From Xiphias gladius (taxonomy: Eukaryota > Chordata > Actinopteri > Istiophoriformes > Xiphiidae), in the NCBI RefSeq assembly GCF_016859285.1, contig NC_053417.1, positions 24,121,206-24,185,205 on the forward strand: 64,000 nt of DNA, given 5' to 3'. The notes beneath the pieces were generated by a model that was not told where the DNA came from, did not search any database, and saw nothing but the letters and a program-made list of their open reading frames with translations. This document shows positions 12,320-25,800 of the stretch, in pieces; the stretch's first letter is position 1; each line of letters begins with the position of its first letter. The translations under genes and the position numbers were made by a program.

Positions 12320-12982
12320 ATATTTATGATAAAGAGAGGGAAATACATAATATTCGGTCTCTAGGCACGGGTCGAGATGATTTCTGTCGCCTGCACTTGG
12401 TGGTTGGTGCTCGTCCTCAGAAGTAGCCGACGCGGCGAGACTTTTATTGGCCAGGATGGGGGTGGGGAGCCCATCAACACCCGCTGAAGTTTTGACAGAT
12501 CCTCCTTTTCTGACGGCGGCATTGCAGCAGGAAACGCATCAACTCGAGTCTTTTTTCCATCCGTGTTGAATTTGTAGCCCGTTCGTGTCCACGATCGGCG
12601 TGTTTCACCCCGTTTTCTGCAGCTTAAGTGCAACTCAGTACGGCCTGTTTACATAGGCCCCTCCAAATAGTCTGGTCCTGCAATGACAGAAATAGCCATG
12701 AATAAAAAAAACAGTCCTCTGCATGAGGGTCTATTTTAACCAGCATTTGCCCCTAAAGTGCAGATACTATGGGCTGACGGGAGTCACAGACGTGAAACTT
12801 TATATATTTTTATTGCTGAAATGGCTGCAAAACATATTAGAATGAGTGGGTTAAGTTATCAGGCAGGAAATCGAGGGTAGATCTTTGTAGAGTTTTTTTT
12901 TTTCTTTTTTCTTTGTTCGTTTAATCTGTGTTTGTTTGCTCAGAATGCCAGGAAGACAGTGACTGCGGTGGTGCAGCCAGCC

Positions 12983-15900
12983 ATGAACGCCCAGGATCTC
13001 CCTGCCAAAGATGCCCCACTCACTGTCAATGAGCAGGTAACACTCACCTGTCTGAACAGTGAGGGGCCCTCTCTTCCCACCATACGGGGCTTGGCCAAAC
13101 CCTCATAACTGATGTTGCCTTCGGGTTCTTTGCTGCTTTTTTGCTCCTGCCATCCTGCCTGTGCCAGCATACCATTTCATAACGGAATGATAAACTTCCA
13201 CATAGCAGTTCGCTCTGCTCTGAGATCAGGAACCCCTTTTGTGTTTTATCGCATAATAATTCCTGCCGCTCTATGCTTGTGAGGGTTACCCGTCTTTAAA
13301 CTGCCACGCTTAATAATAAATTGTGGTTTTTCTCTCTCTGGTAACATTCTGTGTGGACATAGTCAGCAAACAAAAGCAATGGTCTTCACGGACGCACGGA
13401 GGGGAGCTTGAAGAAAGCATTGCTTGAGCTGCTTGTTGGCTGATGCTCTTATCATTGTTTTGGTGTACTCATGCTCTTTTCATTTGTGTCTTTTTTTTTT
13501 TTTTTTTTTTTGGTGGTGTATTTTTTTTGTTTCTGTTTTGGGTCATTGTGTCCTAATATGTGCTCGGCTTCTCTGTTCTCCTTAGCCATTCACTGTCTGA
13601 CTGCAGAAGTCTTTTTTCAGCCATTTAAATCCTGCACTTTGAAATTCCCTGCCAAAGACAACCAGGTATGCATCCTCCTCTCTCTTCCTGCATTGTCTCT
13701 CTGCACTTTGTCCTCCAGCCCAGGTTGTCTTGCTGCGTCTCCTCTAGATCTTTCATTATTGCATACCATGAGTCACTGCTTAGGTCAAATCAGATTTACT
13801 AAATTTGATTAGACGGCAAATTGATAAGGTGGACAAATACTAAATTAAGGCTATGTGACCCTTCAGGTATTAGATGAAATGAGACTTTTATCAATTTTAT
13901 CTATAATTAAATTACAATAAAAACCTGAACAAATGAGGTGCAACAGAGTAGGCAGCTCCTTCAGCATTTGAATCATCCCAGCTTTTATTCCTGATCACTT
14001 CGCAGGTCATTGTGATGTCCGGCCATGAGACTATTCGTGTGCTAGAGGTAGAGGTCGATGCACCTCTGCCATCATCAGTAACCGATGGGAAGAGTGAAGG
14101 CAAAGCTGAGGAGGGAGTGGCTCTGGCCACAGAGCAAACTGAGGGCGGCAGCACCCAGGATGGCCCCACTGTGCCCCAGAACACCGGGGGAATAGGTAAA
14201 TCGTGGTCTTGCTAGATGACAAAGGACAGCAGATGACTTATTTTTCACATGTACATGACACAGTTGTACTGAAATGGCAATGACAGCAGTGAAAACTACT
14301 TCAAATGTCAGTAAGATCCAACCCTGGCTGTGCTCCTGCAGTGCTTGGTGAGCAGCAGGTGGTGTCTGTAGAAGCTCCGACCCCTGCTGTCCAAACGCTG
14401 ACTCCTGCTGTTCCCATCAGTGTGTCCCTGCCGCAGACGCAGGCCGCCATGCCCGTAACTGTACAAGGCTGTCCTCAGGTATCTCTATGAATTTACACAC
14501 TCAGTACAGTTTCTATATTCATCTTTAGTCGTCAGAAAAAAGAATATTGTGGTCACTAGTTTGGTTTTCTTTACCTAAAGCAAAGGTCAGAAGTTAACTA
14601 GAGTTTGGGGTACACTGGCCTTGAAAGTGCAGAAAAAGCCTTTGGAAATGAAAAGTGAGGAGGTTGAAAAACCCTATTTGCATTTCCCCCTGTCGATATA
14701 TATAATTTCTTGTCCAATATTCATGTGTCAGAGGGATTAATGTCACTGTTGTCTCCCACAGGCTACTGTAGGTGATTTACTGAAGTCACTGACCGAGGTA
14801 GTTGTCTCTGGTGCATTGTGAATATGAAAGACGGAGCAAATTTGGTCTCAAACACCTGAACACAAAGCCTGAGGCTGTAGAAATGTTTGCCGTAACATTT
14901 CCGGAAGAGAAAATTCAGACCAATACATATGACTGCAACAACAAAAAAATAAAACACCAAAAAAAAAAAAAAAAAAATTCAATACAGCAGGAGAGGAGGG
15001 ATGGATTATTTGAGTCAAAAGGCAATGAAAAATGTATTACTACTACTACTATTTAGTAAAATTGTCCATGTAAAACACCAAAATGACAGTAAAAATAGAT
15101 AAAGGAATATAAGTATATAAATGAATATAAAGGTATAAGTAAAAAATTACTCATCCCAGTCAAAAATGCTGATTGAAAGCAAATCTTTAACTTTAAACCA
15201 TTAGGTGCTGACCCAGGAAAGTCTGGCCACGTTGATGACTGGTATGATGGCCCAGACGGGGTCGCTGGGCCAGCCCCTGCTCATCCCGCTGAGTATGGCG
15301 GGCTCCATCGGTGGCCAGGGCAGTCTGGCTGTTCTCACCCTCCCCACCACCAATGTAGCTACTCTCCCTGGGCTCGCAGCAGCTAACCCGGCCGGAAACC
15401 TCCTCAAGCTGCCCTTTGCTGGCCTCCAAGGTAAAATAGGGAGGGCGGTGTCAGTCGGTTGGTCGGTCCACCGCTTTGTTCCGCAGGGAAATATCTCGAC
15501 AGCTATTGGGTGGGTTACCATGGAACTTTGTACCTTTTAGTACTAATTAGCAAATGCTTACAAGCTAAAACACTAAACTAGCATGGGTGAAGACGGTAAA
15601 CATTACCTGCTAAACATCAGTATGCTAGCATGGTCATTATGAGCATGTTAGCATGCTGACATAGCCACTTAACTCAATGCACTACTGTACCTTAGTACAG
15701 CCACACAGAGCCGCTAGCGTGGCTAAAAACTCTTTGTCTTGTCGTAATGTTTTTAGTCTGTTTTCTCACAATAAACATCATTTCAGAACAGTAACACATT
15801 GCACACCCTTGAATTTTTCTTCAGCTGCGACAGTCTTGAACTCAGTCCAGCCCCAGCTGCAGACGAATGCGCAGACAGTGTTCCAGCCTCCAGCGGCCCC

Positions 15901-18900
15901 CATGCAGCCAGTCCAGGCGGCTGTGCAGCAGTTGATGTCTCAGCCGACACAGGGGACCAATGCCCAGGTGACCGCTGCTCAGGTGGCAGCAGCGCAGGCA
16001 ACCTCGGCCACCACCACCGTCTCTCAGTCCAACATATCTGTGGCAGCACTGCAGACTGCGGGACTCTCCATCAATCCCGCTATTGTAAGAATGCCACCGC
16101 AGCGATTTACCCGTGTAGTCAGCTCTGTACTGTTAACATCTGGCTCATGAGTCGTGTCATTTTATCTGCCTGTGCTCTGTGCACGTGTTGTGTTTTTTTC
16201 TCGGCTCAGATCAATGCTGCTTCCTTGGGAGCACAGCCCCAGTTCCTCAGTTCCCTCACCTCCACCCCCATCATTACCAGTGCCATGTCCAACATGGCTG
16301 GCATCACCAGCCAGATCATCACAAATGCCCAGGGACAGGTGGGTGCCATAAAATACTGCCATTGTAACTGCTGCTCTGTTTCAGTTCTATTCTATTCTAC
16401 TTTTGAGTTTCGATTTGACACTCTCCGTCTAGTGCAACCGCCCTTGCTCTCTGTACTTTGGACTTTCAGCTAAAGGGAAGATGCCTTAAATGTGAGGATC
16501 AGTTTGAAAAAAAAAATGTCCTTGCATTTATTGTATTGTGTCATTAGCCAAAAAATATATATACATTGCTAGACTTCGATCGACTGAAGCACAAACAGTC
16601 TTCATAACAAAATGAGAAAGGTATAAGAACAATTTAGAGACAGTGTGCTCTCCTTACATAGCGACATTTACATCTTCGCAAGTTTGTATATTGATGCGTT
16701 TTGATCGATAATCACACCCTCGTCAGAAAAACCATTAATGTTTTCTTGTTCTTGTTCTGTTTTTGGGAATAAAGGCTCCAGCCTGTTGACTGATGTTAAC
16801 CCCAGCCAGTTAACATCGGTCAGCAGTTCTATTTTAAGTCAGTGGAGCATAAGACAATCTGTGAAAACCGATTTGTCCTCTTAAACTCTTCCATTACTCA
16901 ATCTTACCATTATTTTAGCTCGTTGCATTTTGTACTGCAGTGTTTAATCTTGAAGGACATGATTGTTACTTCAAGTTAACTGCTAATAGGACATTCGTAT
17001 TTCCCAGAAGCACAAACACTGCCATGACACATTGTTCAGTGTCCTGAAAGGAAAAACTATCACAGAGGTTTATGTTCAATTATTTGTATGTATTTTTCCA
17101 AAATTGAAACAATATTTACAGGTTATAGGAACCCTCCCGCTGTTGGTGAACCCAGCCTCTCTGGCTGGAGGGGCTGCGACTCCCACCCTCCCCCTCCAGG
17201 GTCTCCAGGTGCAGACTGTCACCCCACAGCTGCTTCTTAACACCCAGGGTCAGATCATTGCAACTGTAGGGAACGGACCTGCAACAGTTGCGACTTCCGC
17301 TGCAGTTCTGCCCAAAACCGCTGCTCCTCCAACACTTACCAAGCCTAACGCACAGGTAGACGAACAAAAATCTGTTCGAGTTTTGTTTTTCAGTTAGACA
17401 GGACTACATTATTACTGCTTTTACAGACCGAAACATACTAAATGATCTTTGAATAGACTCAGTTTGATTTGAAGATAATTAACTTTCCTGAAGGTATTTA
17501 AATGTTATTACATTTTGCCATTTGTGTTATTACAAGTTGCATCCTAGAATATTACTTTCTTTTGTTCCCTCCCAGGCTTCGGTAACTACTGTCACTCAGT
17601 CACCAGTTGTCATTGCCCCACAGCCGTCTGTACTGAAGACCGCCACCACGCTCTCCTCCACGGTACCCATCACCTGTGGAGACATTACAAAAGTGGGCCA
17701 GCTTGTCAGCAGTATGTACACCGGCCTCTCCCATCCAGGCATAGATCCGTTTTAAGTAGGCAGATATTTTTAACCAGACTCTTCACAATTGTAGAACCCC
17801 AGCAGGTAGTCGGCAGCGAGGAGGGCATTAATCTGGAGGAAATTCGAGAGTTTGCCAAGAATTTCAAAATTCGTCGGCTGTCCTTGGGGCTTACTCAGAC
17901 ACAAGTAGGGCAGGCTCTGACTGCAACTGAGGGTCCGGCTTACAGCCAGTCTGCCATTTGCAGGTAAACTACTCCACCGTTCATGTTGCCTTTCATATAG
18001 AAGCATTCTTCGGTTAAAAAAAAACCAACAAAAAAACTAATTCGTTTCACTTCACAAAGCATCAGTGATTCATCAATACCAGGGTGTATACCGTACACTT
18101 GTGCATTGCATACACAGACTTCATTTGCATTCAGACAAATTACAATTCTAATACTGTTACAACATGAATGTAGTTAGGGCAAATATCTACTCATCTGCTC
18201 ATATTATGTTAGCGCAGTCATGCTCAGTTGAACGAGTGCAGCACAGTGACATACAGTATGTGTGATATTTGTAAAAGACTGTAGTATTAAATCCTTAATG
18301 CATGAATGTGAATGTGTTTAGGTTACTTAGTGATAACAATAAATAACATTTTCATTGCTTTGGCTACTTTCTACATAAAAATAAGGAGGTTTTATGAGTA
18401 TAGATTTTAACAATTCTGGCTTATGGTTCTTATGCCCTAAATCAGAATGATTTTAAATGAATTGCTCCACATTTTGGGAAATACATTTTATTTACTGTTT
18501 GGAGGAGAGTTAGATGAAGAGATTGATACCACTGTCATGTCTGCCAATTAAATATGAAGCGACAGCCAGCAGCCGTTTGCCATAGCTTAGCAGAATGACA
18601 GGAAAACGGGGCTCTAGCCGGCCTCTGTCCAGAGGTAACAAAATCTGCATATCAGCACCTAGTTTACCAGTCTTTGTTTGGATTCAGCAAACGAGACATA
18701 ACGTGTTAATAAGTGAACTTTAGAGGTTCTGGTAGGTGGATTTTTTCTTGTTTTGTTCCCTTCACCCAGAGCCCAGGCTAGCTGTCTCTCCTGTTTCCAG
18801 TCTTTATGCTGAGGTCAGCTAAACAACTGCTGGCTGTAGCTTCATATTTAATGAACAGATATAAGAGCCATATTGATCCTCTCACCTGATCTCCGCAAGA

Positions 18901-19662
18901 GAACCAAGCATATTTCCTAAAATGTCAAACTACTCCTCTGACGCATCCACGTGGATGTGTTTAGGTAATGTAACTATAACAGTCGTTAACATTTTCACTG
19001 CTTTGGCTACAATCTATGGAAAAAAAGATGTCTGTCAGTATAGATTTAAAGAATTCTACAAATGGCTCAAGATCTTATAGGGCCATTTTAATATGAACAG
19101 CAATAGAGTGATCATTATATAAAGGTCAGTAAGGAAATTAATTAAAATGGGTTTTTGTCAGTACGCTGGTTAAAGCTTGGACTGTTGCGCAAAATGCCTA
19201 ACAGACTCCCCTTCAAACTGGATCCATGTGAATTCATAGGGATCAAACTGAGATAAGGAGTATATGGTGTGTGCTCATGAAATATACTACAGATTGAACT
19301 TTCTTTTGTAATGCAGATTTGAAAAGCTGGATATCACCCCCAAGAGTGCTCAGAAGCTAAAGCCCGTGTTGGAGAAGTGGCTGGCGGAAGCCGAGCACTG
19401 GAACCAGAAAGGCCAGCAGAACCTTATGGAGTTTGTTGGCGGTGAACCTTCCAAAAAACGCAAGCGGCGCACTAGTTTCACACCGCAGGCAATAGAAGTT
19501 CTTAACTCTTACTTTGAGAAGAATGCACTGCCAACAGGTCAAGAGATTACTGAAATTGCAAGGGAACTAAACTACGACCGAGAGGTTGTGCGAGTATGGT
19601 TCTGCAACCGGCGACAGACGCTGAAAAACACAAGCAAGATCAATGTCTTCCAGGTTCAGTAG
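12983..19662 (+). CDS. pou6f1: POU class 6 homeobox 1 (Brn-5) transcription factor
   Basis: Ten exons: 12983-13036, 14006-14195, 14342-14478, 15205-15430, 15825-16084, 16210-16338, 17122-17355, 17576-17711, 17795-17963, 19317-19662 (TAG). They total 1881 nt and 626 aa, in frame throughout. POU6F1 is a nuclear factor of neural and other tissues. The long N-terminal part is Gln-, Thr-, Ala- and Val-rich and holds SQIITNAQGQVIGTLP. The POU-specific domain spans about 464-538 (GINLEEIREFAKNFKIRRL) and is split by an intron inside ICR|FEK. A basic linker KKRKRR (558-563) leads into the homeodomain, with WFCNRR at 606-611. The start MNAQDLPAKDAPLTVNEQ is chosen because it is the first Met in frame; the frame is open upstream to the acceptor at 12943. 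Expected 5' UTR exons were not located. Confidence 0.96.
13621..13665 (+). CDS. pou6f1: Candidate 45-nt cassette exon of pou6f1
   Basis: In the first coding intron, CTTTTTTCAG precedes 45 nt open in phase 0, followed by CAG|GTATGC. It would encode PFKSCTLKFPAKDNQ and insert 15 residues without shifting frame between exons 1 and 2. FPAKDNQ resembles LPAKDAPLTVNEQ of exon 1, which could be chance. The splice sites are good, but I recall no such insertion in the family, so it is left out of the 626-aa model. Confidence 0.25.
15483..15735 (+). mobile_element. Dispersed repeat fragment (family also at 47.4-48.5 kb) in a pou6f1 intron
   Basis: Contains AAATATCTCGACAGCTATTG and GGTAAACATTACCTGCTAAA, ending CACACAGAGCCGCTAGCGTGG. 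These phrases recur in the same order at 47730-48545 (GGTAAACATTATACCTGCTAAA, CTCACAGAGCTTCTAGTGTG). The copy is internally deleted and has no coding capacity. It lies between exons 15205-15430 and 15825-16084. Confidence 0.65.
18456..18941. mobile_element. Fold-back MITE with CATTTTGGGAAATA ends, in the last pou6f1 intron
   Basis: The left end ATTGCTCCACATTTTGGGAA is mirrored at the right by TTTCCTAAAATGTCAAAC. The interior is also self-complementary: CCAGCAGCCGTTTGCCATAG near 18570 pairs with AACAACTGCTGGCTGTAGC near 18823. About 486 bp, non-coding. Partial copies occur at 46.3, 52.6 and 54.2 kb. This is a very common teleost repeat; I cannot name the superfamily. Confidence 0.7.
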
Positions 19663-21667
19663 CGACCTCTTTCTGGGAACCCGAACATTTCATACAACAA
19701 TACAGATGTAGATAGTGTTGTAAATATGATTTAAACTCCTTAAAGGCCGAAAGAATATGAACTTTGCGAGAAAGTGAAGGAGTCTTATGAAAGAGTACTT
19801 AAAACGAGTTAATAGTATGTTTTTAAAGCTGTATATGTGTACACTACTTCTGTGTGGTGGGTACTAAGTCAAACTGCATGGTCCGCTCATCATATAAAGT
19901 GATAATAACGTCATATTTAAAAACATTTGATGAACTTTTATACAAGTGATTTTATATGCTACCCTTCTGCATTATTTCAAGTGGGCGAGCACTGAGTAAC
20001 ATTGACTTTAATCACTTTGGCACAATGACTGACATTATGCTGATATTTGAATAATACGCTTTTACCACCACGGATGTTTTTCAAAATTTTAGCTCCTCAT
20101 TTACTTTATATTCACGTAGTATTTGTGCTGCATGAGCAGCTCTACAAACATAAATAAGATTCTGAGAGGCATAAATGATACGCTGGGCTGCAAGGAGGCA
20201 ATAACCTATAACGTTTATTTCATCAGAATTTGTTGTCTAAGGAATATCAAAAATCACTTTGCCCTCTATGGACTCTGCAAGTGTTTTGGGACAATCTTCA
20301 TTTTGATATTTGTGACTGATATTTGTGACTGATAGTCACAGATATGAGTTTAAAATCTGTAGTCATTTCCTTTTGTTTGACCTGGCTAATTTTATCCAGC
20401 AGTATGAATTGTGTCTCACTGTTGGGTTTTTTAGAGAGGGACATTTCTGATGTTCCATGGACAACAGATTCTTATCAAAATAAAGCGGTAGCTCAGGCTA
20501 TTGCCCATGATGCCAGCTTATTTTAGTCTTTTCTAAAGTTTGTTTCATTTGTGAGTTGCTGATCGGGCAAATGCACATACTGTATATGTGGGTGACATAT
20601 GCTGTATGTGTGTTAATTCACCACCGTCCGTCCTCTTTGTGTTTTCTCTATTAACTGTTGTGACTATTCCCTTAATGGCTTGGCAGTGCTTCTGAGACAT
20701 TTTTCCTCTCAAGTTAGATAAAGTATATTTGCAGTTTAATTGGCCTATTATGAGCTCTCTGTGAAATAGTCTCACAATGCCTGAGACATTAGTGCCAGAT
20801 TTTTTTAGATACTCTTACTAAGCCTGATATCAATCAAACTGACTAACTGATTTTCAAAAAACAGAAGAAGACAAAGCCAGGAAAGGAGATTTCGTGGTTT
20901 AATGTGTTATGACTTTCAATCTGAATGAGTTAGAAGAGTGTTTGCACGTGCAGTATGAAGTTATTATACTTAGGAACAATACTGTGGCAGTTTTCCTTAT
21001 CTTTGCCAATTCTTCAAGAATTCTTTGCACTTTAGTGAAAGCTGGGAAAGTCAGTGTTATGAATGGTTCATGTACAGTGTAAGGTTTCAGTTACATTTGT
21101 AAAGGAATTTAATTTCTGCGTTTTAAAGCAAGAAGTCTTGCTTCGCAAAATGTAGCAGTACTGGCAAGATTGCAATCATCAGCTTGATAAGCAACATCTA
21201 CCATTAAGATTAATTTACTTTTTATGCAGATGAAATGTGATATAATGCAGAATAAATATAAAAGCTAATATGCATTAATTGCATCTTTTAAAAGATTTTC
21301 TTTGAGTTCTTGAATGTTATGTTGAATGGTGCATTTTTTGTTCCACCTCATATTTGCCTTTTGAGTAACAGTAGGCCTACATTGCAGTGGACATACAGTA
21401 TGCTTAACCATAAAAATAATTAATATTACAAAGGTCTTGCTTTAACGTGTTTTACCTTCATGTTCAATATGGGAAGACAATATATATAATATTGTTTATT
21501 ATACTAAGATATCAACAGAGAAAAGAAGAGCTACATTAGAATAATAAGATATCAGTTATTAATTTTTTGACTCTGCAAAGCACAGAAAAGGTTCAGGTCT
21601 TAGTGAGACAAGGGAAAAACAAAAGTTGGATGCTTTTTGTAATTCTCTGTCAGATAAATCAAATAAA
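19663..21667 (+). other. pou6f1: pou6f1 3' UTR
   Basis: AT-rich sequence after the pou6f1 stop without a coding signal. AATAAA occurs at 20479-20484, 21251-21256 and 21662-21667. The tfcp2 promoter begins after about 22.0 kb, so the longest version would be a 2.0 kb UTR. Which site is used cannot be decided here. Confidence 0.45.
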
Positions 21668-22049
21668 CCCTGTCTTTATTAATCACTTCTTATCGTTGTG
21701 TATTGATTATATTTTTTCAGTCTTTGCATTGTTTGTAGTTGATGGTAACTACTGACCTCCACGAAAATGGAGACTGAAAAAACGGGTTCTTTTTACGAGT
21801 GAAATATCACTTCTAATCATGGCTGGATTAACCTCCTGCCAACCTCCTATTGACCCTCACTGTACATGACAGTTTCATTATTTCCCTGAACAGTAAAAGG
21901 CAACATATTAACACACTCAAATTGCTTATTTCTTTGTTTATTTAAAAAAAAAAAACCCTAAATGTTGAGTTTACTATGAATCAAAACTGGGAAAACTGGT
22001 AACCCAACCTCATGTGTTATCGGCCATAAACGGAGGGTGGCGGTAATGA

Positions 22050-22432
22050 GCACCAAGGTTCATTCGCTAGTAACGGCCATAACAACGCGAAGAAGAAGGA
22101 CAAACGGAAATTACGGTATCTCCTTTTCCTGACAGGGCTAGATAAACAAACAAAAGCAAGACATTATATTACATATATTTAGGAACCTGGGATAATTTTG
22201 ATGCATTTCTATTTAAAGATATGTCTACCAGGAATAATTTGTCCCCGTGAATCCCCAATAACGGAGGCTTAGAAGGGCTAGCATCCTACTGGCTAAGTTC
22301 GCCTGTAGGCTACGTCGCTAGCTAAGTGTTTAGCTTGACATGTTTATTTTAGTGGTGCGACGAAGGAGCGCGACATGATGACACGAAACTGTGGCAGTGT
22401 TAGCAAGTAGCTACACTTTTTTCCACTTGGAG
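22050..22432 (+). promoter_or_regulatory. tfcp2: tfcp2 promoter and non-coding first exon
   Basis: A CpG-containing stretch (AACAACGCGAAGAAG, GCGACGAAGGAGCGCGACA) with an ETS-like ACGGAAAT ends at a good donor, GGAG|GTAAGC (22432/22433). The next exon probably opens at about 22794 (CTAAAG acceptor) and holds the ATG at 22872 in a strong Kozak context (GCCGCCACCATGG). No TATA box is seen. The exact start site is unknown. Confidence 0.45.
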
Positions 22433-22871
22433 GTAAGCTTTGTGTCTTTAATTGAATTACCTAATGAAATAAAAAATAACAAAGTCTAAAAATACTTTCG
22501 CTTACCACAGGTTCTTTGAATCTCAGCAGTTCTGCGGTGCACGGTCGCATACAACGTGTGTGTAGACTACCGTTAACTTACCGTTAACCTCAGAGGCTCT
22601 GCATTGCACAGAATGATAACCTGTTAACGACAATTACACGCACTGCTAATTTGATCCTTTTGCCTTGTTTTTTGTTTGTATTTCCCTCGATTAAACGTTC
22701 AGATGTTGACATGTTAAACGAGGTGTAGAGTTGGAGCCACACTCGATCATAATAAACTTATTATTTCACTTTCTCCACTAAAGATCGGAAGGTTGTGGGA
22801 CACAGGTATAAGACTTGGCTTAAGTTTTAACCGGAGCTGCACTCCGTAAAGATCACCGCATCGCCGCCACC

Positions 22872-25800
22872 ATGGCGTGGGCTCTGAAGTTGCCCCTGAC
22901 AGATGAAGTGATCGAGTCCGGACTGGTCCAGGACTTTGATGCCAGTCTGTCGGGCATTGGCCAGGAGCTTGGCGCTGGGGCATACAGCATGAGGTACAGT
23001 ACGACTTTTGGACGGGTTGAGTGTCCTGTCTTAAGTGTACTGTTGTTATTGCTACTTAAATATGTCATCTGATTTGTGACTTTATTGTATGTACCATATG
23101 CACTATATTTGTTTTATTTGGGGACTGAATTTTTGATATAACCAGTGACAGTGAAGGTACTGTCAAAGGGGTGCCTCCTTCAGCTGTCACTTTCTAAACT
23201 TAGTGAAACTATCATCTGCTTGAGCTTAAATATCAGCAGTGTATGTTTTCACTTCTCCCTGAGCTTTTAACAGTCTGATTATATTAGAGCATCAACAGTT
23301 ATTTGATTAATCGAATAGCTGATTAACACTAAATTAATTGGCAACTATTTTGATGAAACGTTTTTCAGACATTTTTTCAGAAGAAAAATGCCAAAAATGA
23401 GCTGGTTTCAGTTGCTCAAATTTGAAAATCCCTTGCTTTTTCTGTCTTCATAGTATAGTAAACTCAATATCTTTGGTTTAAAATTAATGTTTAATTGTAC
23501 CCTAGATTTTATGTCTGATCTTACTTTGTAGTTTGTTTCTCGTGTTCTTTATTTTCAGACAGTTGAATGTTAAATCCCCTCTCAAAATCATTCACAGAAC
23601 ATGTTTTTGGAGTCTGAGGTCATTCATGTGTTAGGGATTTTAAATGAGGGTATTTGTTTTTTTTTTTTTTTAACAGACTTTTCTGTTCAAATCAGCTTTA
23701 TTAATGTGCAGTGTTTCACATTTTCTGTCATCTCGGCTTTGTGTCTGCACCAGTGTGCAGTTTGAGCAGAGAAATCTCATAACACTTTGAATTTGTACAT
23801 GGATATGTGAAGTCCTGTGCTGAAAGATAGCAGAAGGGCAAATTAGTCACCACATGCGGATGAACTGCAAAGCAGTACACTGCTTGGTAACAATCATATG
23901 AGGAATACTCTTTGATGAAATCTGATTGGAGACTTAGACTTTCCTATCACAATGCAGCAAAGTCCTGAATCACAGAGTGTAAATATCGGCACACAGTTCT
24001 GTGGTATTTAATTTGGTGAGATCTTATTCAAGAATTGAAAGTCCAGATAGATATTTATGATGTTTCTGCTCAGTTTTCCATGAGGAAAATTGATGTGAAA
24101 TCCATTAAATTTTTGCTGACTCAAGCATTTTGCTCTGCTGGAGAAAGATCACTCTCTTTTGTGCCCTTTTCTTGCTTGTTAAATGCTCAGTTATATGATA
24201 CTGTACAAGCTGCAAAGTGCCTGCTTGTTCCCTGAAATTGTTTTGTTGAGAGGAAAAATTATATACTGACTGGATACCTTGGTATTTATGGATGTTGCCC
24301 AAATTACCCCCATTATAATTAATGAACTGCAAAGCTGTTTCAGGTGTTGTCTGGTGATGGTGGGTAGTGTTAGACTCTCCGCATGATTTAACATTATTTT
24401 TATCATGAGGTTGAAAAAAAAATCAGTTTTTACAATTAAATGTCAATATTTATTTTCTGTACCCCTTTTTTTTTTTTAATGAAAAAGCAATAATAATTGT
24501 ATCTCACAGTGAGGTGATCAGGCGTTGGCATCTTACTGACAGTTTCGTTCTTTTGTCTCTGTTCTCCAGTGATGTACTTGCCCTCCCCATTTTCAAGCAG
24601 GAGGAATCCAACCTGCCTCCAGACACTGACAACAAGATCCTTCCCTTCCAGTATGTTCTGTGTGCAGCTACCTCGCCAGCCGTTAAACTGCATGATGAAA
24701 CACTCACCTACCTCAACCAAGGTCAGCATTGGGATCCCGGCCACGCTTTGTGTAAATTTATTGAGACCTAAAAATGTTGAGTCAAAAGCCACTAAAAGCC
24801 AGTGCATTTGCAATTGATCTTTCTACATTTTTTTATCAAATGGATGACTGCAAATCTTCATAGACAAATTGGATAGTGGGAATTAGATCAATATGGCAAT
24901 ATATTGCAGTGTGGTCTGTGAGGGTATGTTTTTGATAAACTAGCAACATTGTAGTGATACATTCTTTTCTGGCAGCTCAGCCTGTTGTCAGTTTATGTCT
25001 GTTTTACGTTGAAAAGGTGAAAGACATTCTTCTCTGTTACAAAGAGATTGTACTGTATCATGATTACCTCGCAGTGTATGTGGTATTGCAGAAGTGGCTT
25101 TATAGTCATGCCATCGTTTCCATGGGCAACATACTGTATCGTGAGAGTGTTGTAGTGTGAGTTATTCTGTGACTCCTGCCGTGGAAATAAACAAAGAACA
25201 AAGAAAGATGTAAAAATTTTGCATTTTGTGATTAGTATGACTGCAAAGGTTGGATATCAACTGTGAATATTTGGTGACTTGTGACAGCCTGGTAAGAACT
25301 GAGATCCATCAATTCACTATGTGGACTTGTCATTACAGGGCAGTCCTATGAAATTAGAATGCTTGACAATCGGAAAATTGGGGAACTTCCGGAAATCACT
25401 GGGAAAATGGTGAAGGTAAGATTCTGACATTGGTGTACATTACGGTATATTTGCACAGGTCAGTGTCTTCCAGGCAAAACCAGTATTCTTTACGTCTCCC
25501 TTGAATCCTTGAAAAATGAATTTCTCTGAATTTCAGAGCATTATTCGTGTGGTGTTTCATGACCGACGACTACAGTACACAGAGCACCAGCAGCTGGAAG
25601 GCTGGCGCTGGAACCGGCCTGGGGATCGCATCCTTGACCTGGGTGAGCACTGAACAAAAAATGGCTATTCTACTTTAAGTTTCCAGACAGTTCTGGTTCT
25701 TCTTTATTATATTGGATTTTTGTGTTGGAAGAATGTCGCTGTGCAGCCTTGTGAATCGATCAAGAATTTTATAGATAAAATCAGTTCAGTATTTTGACTG

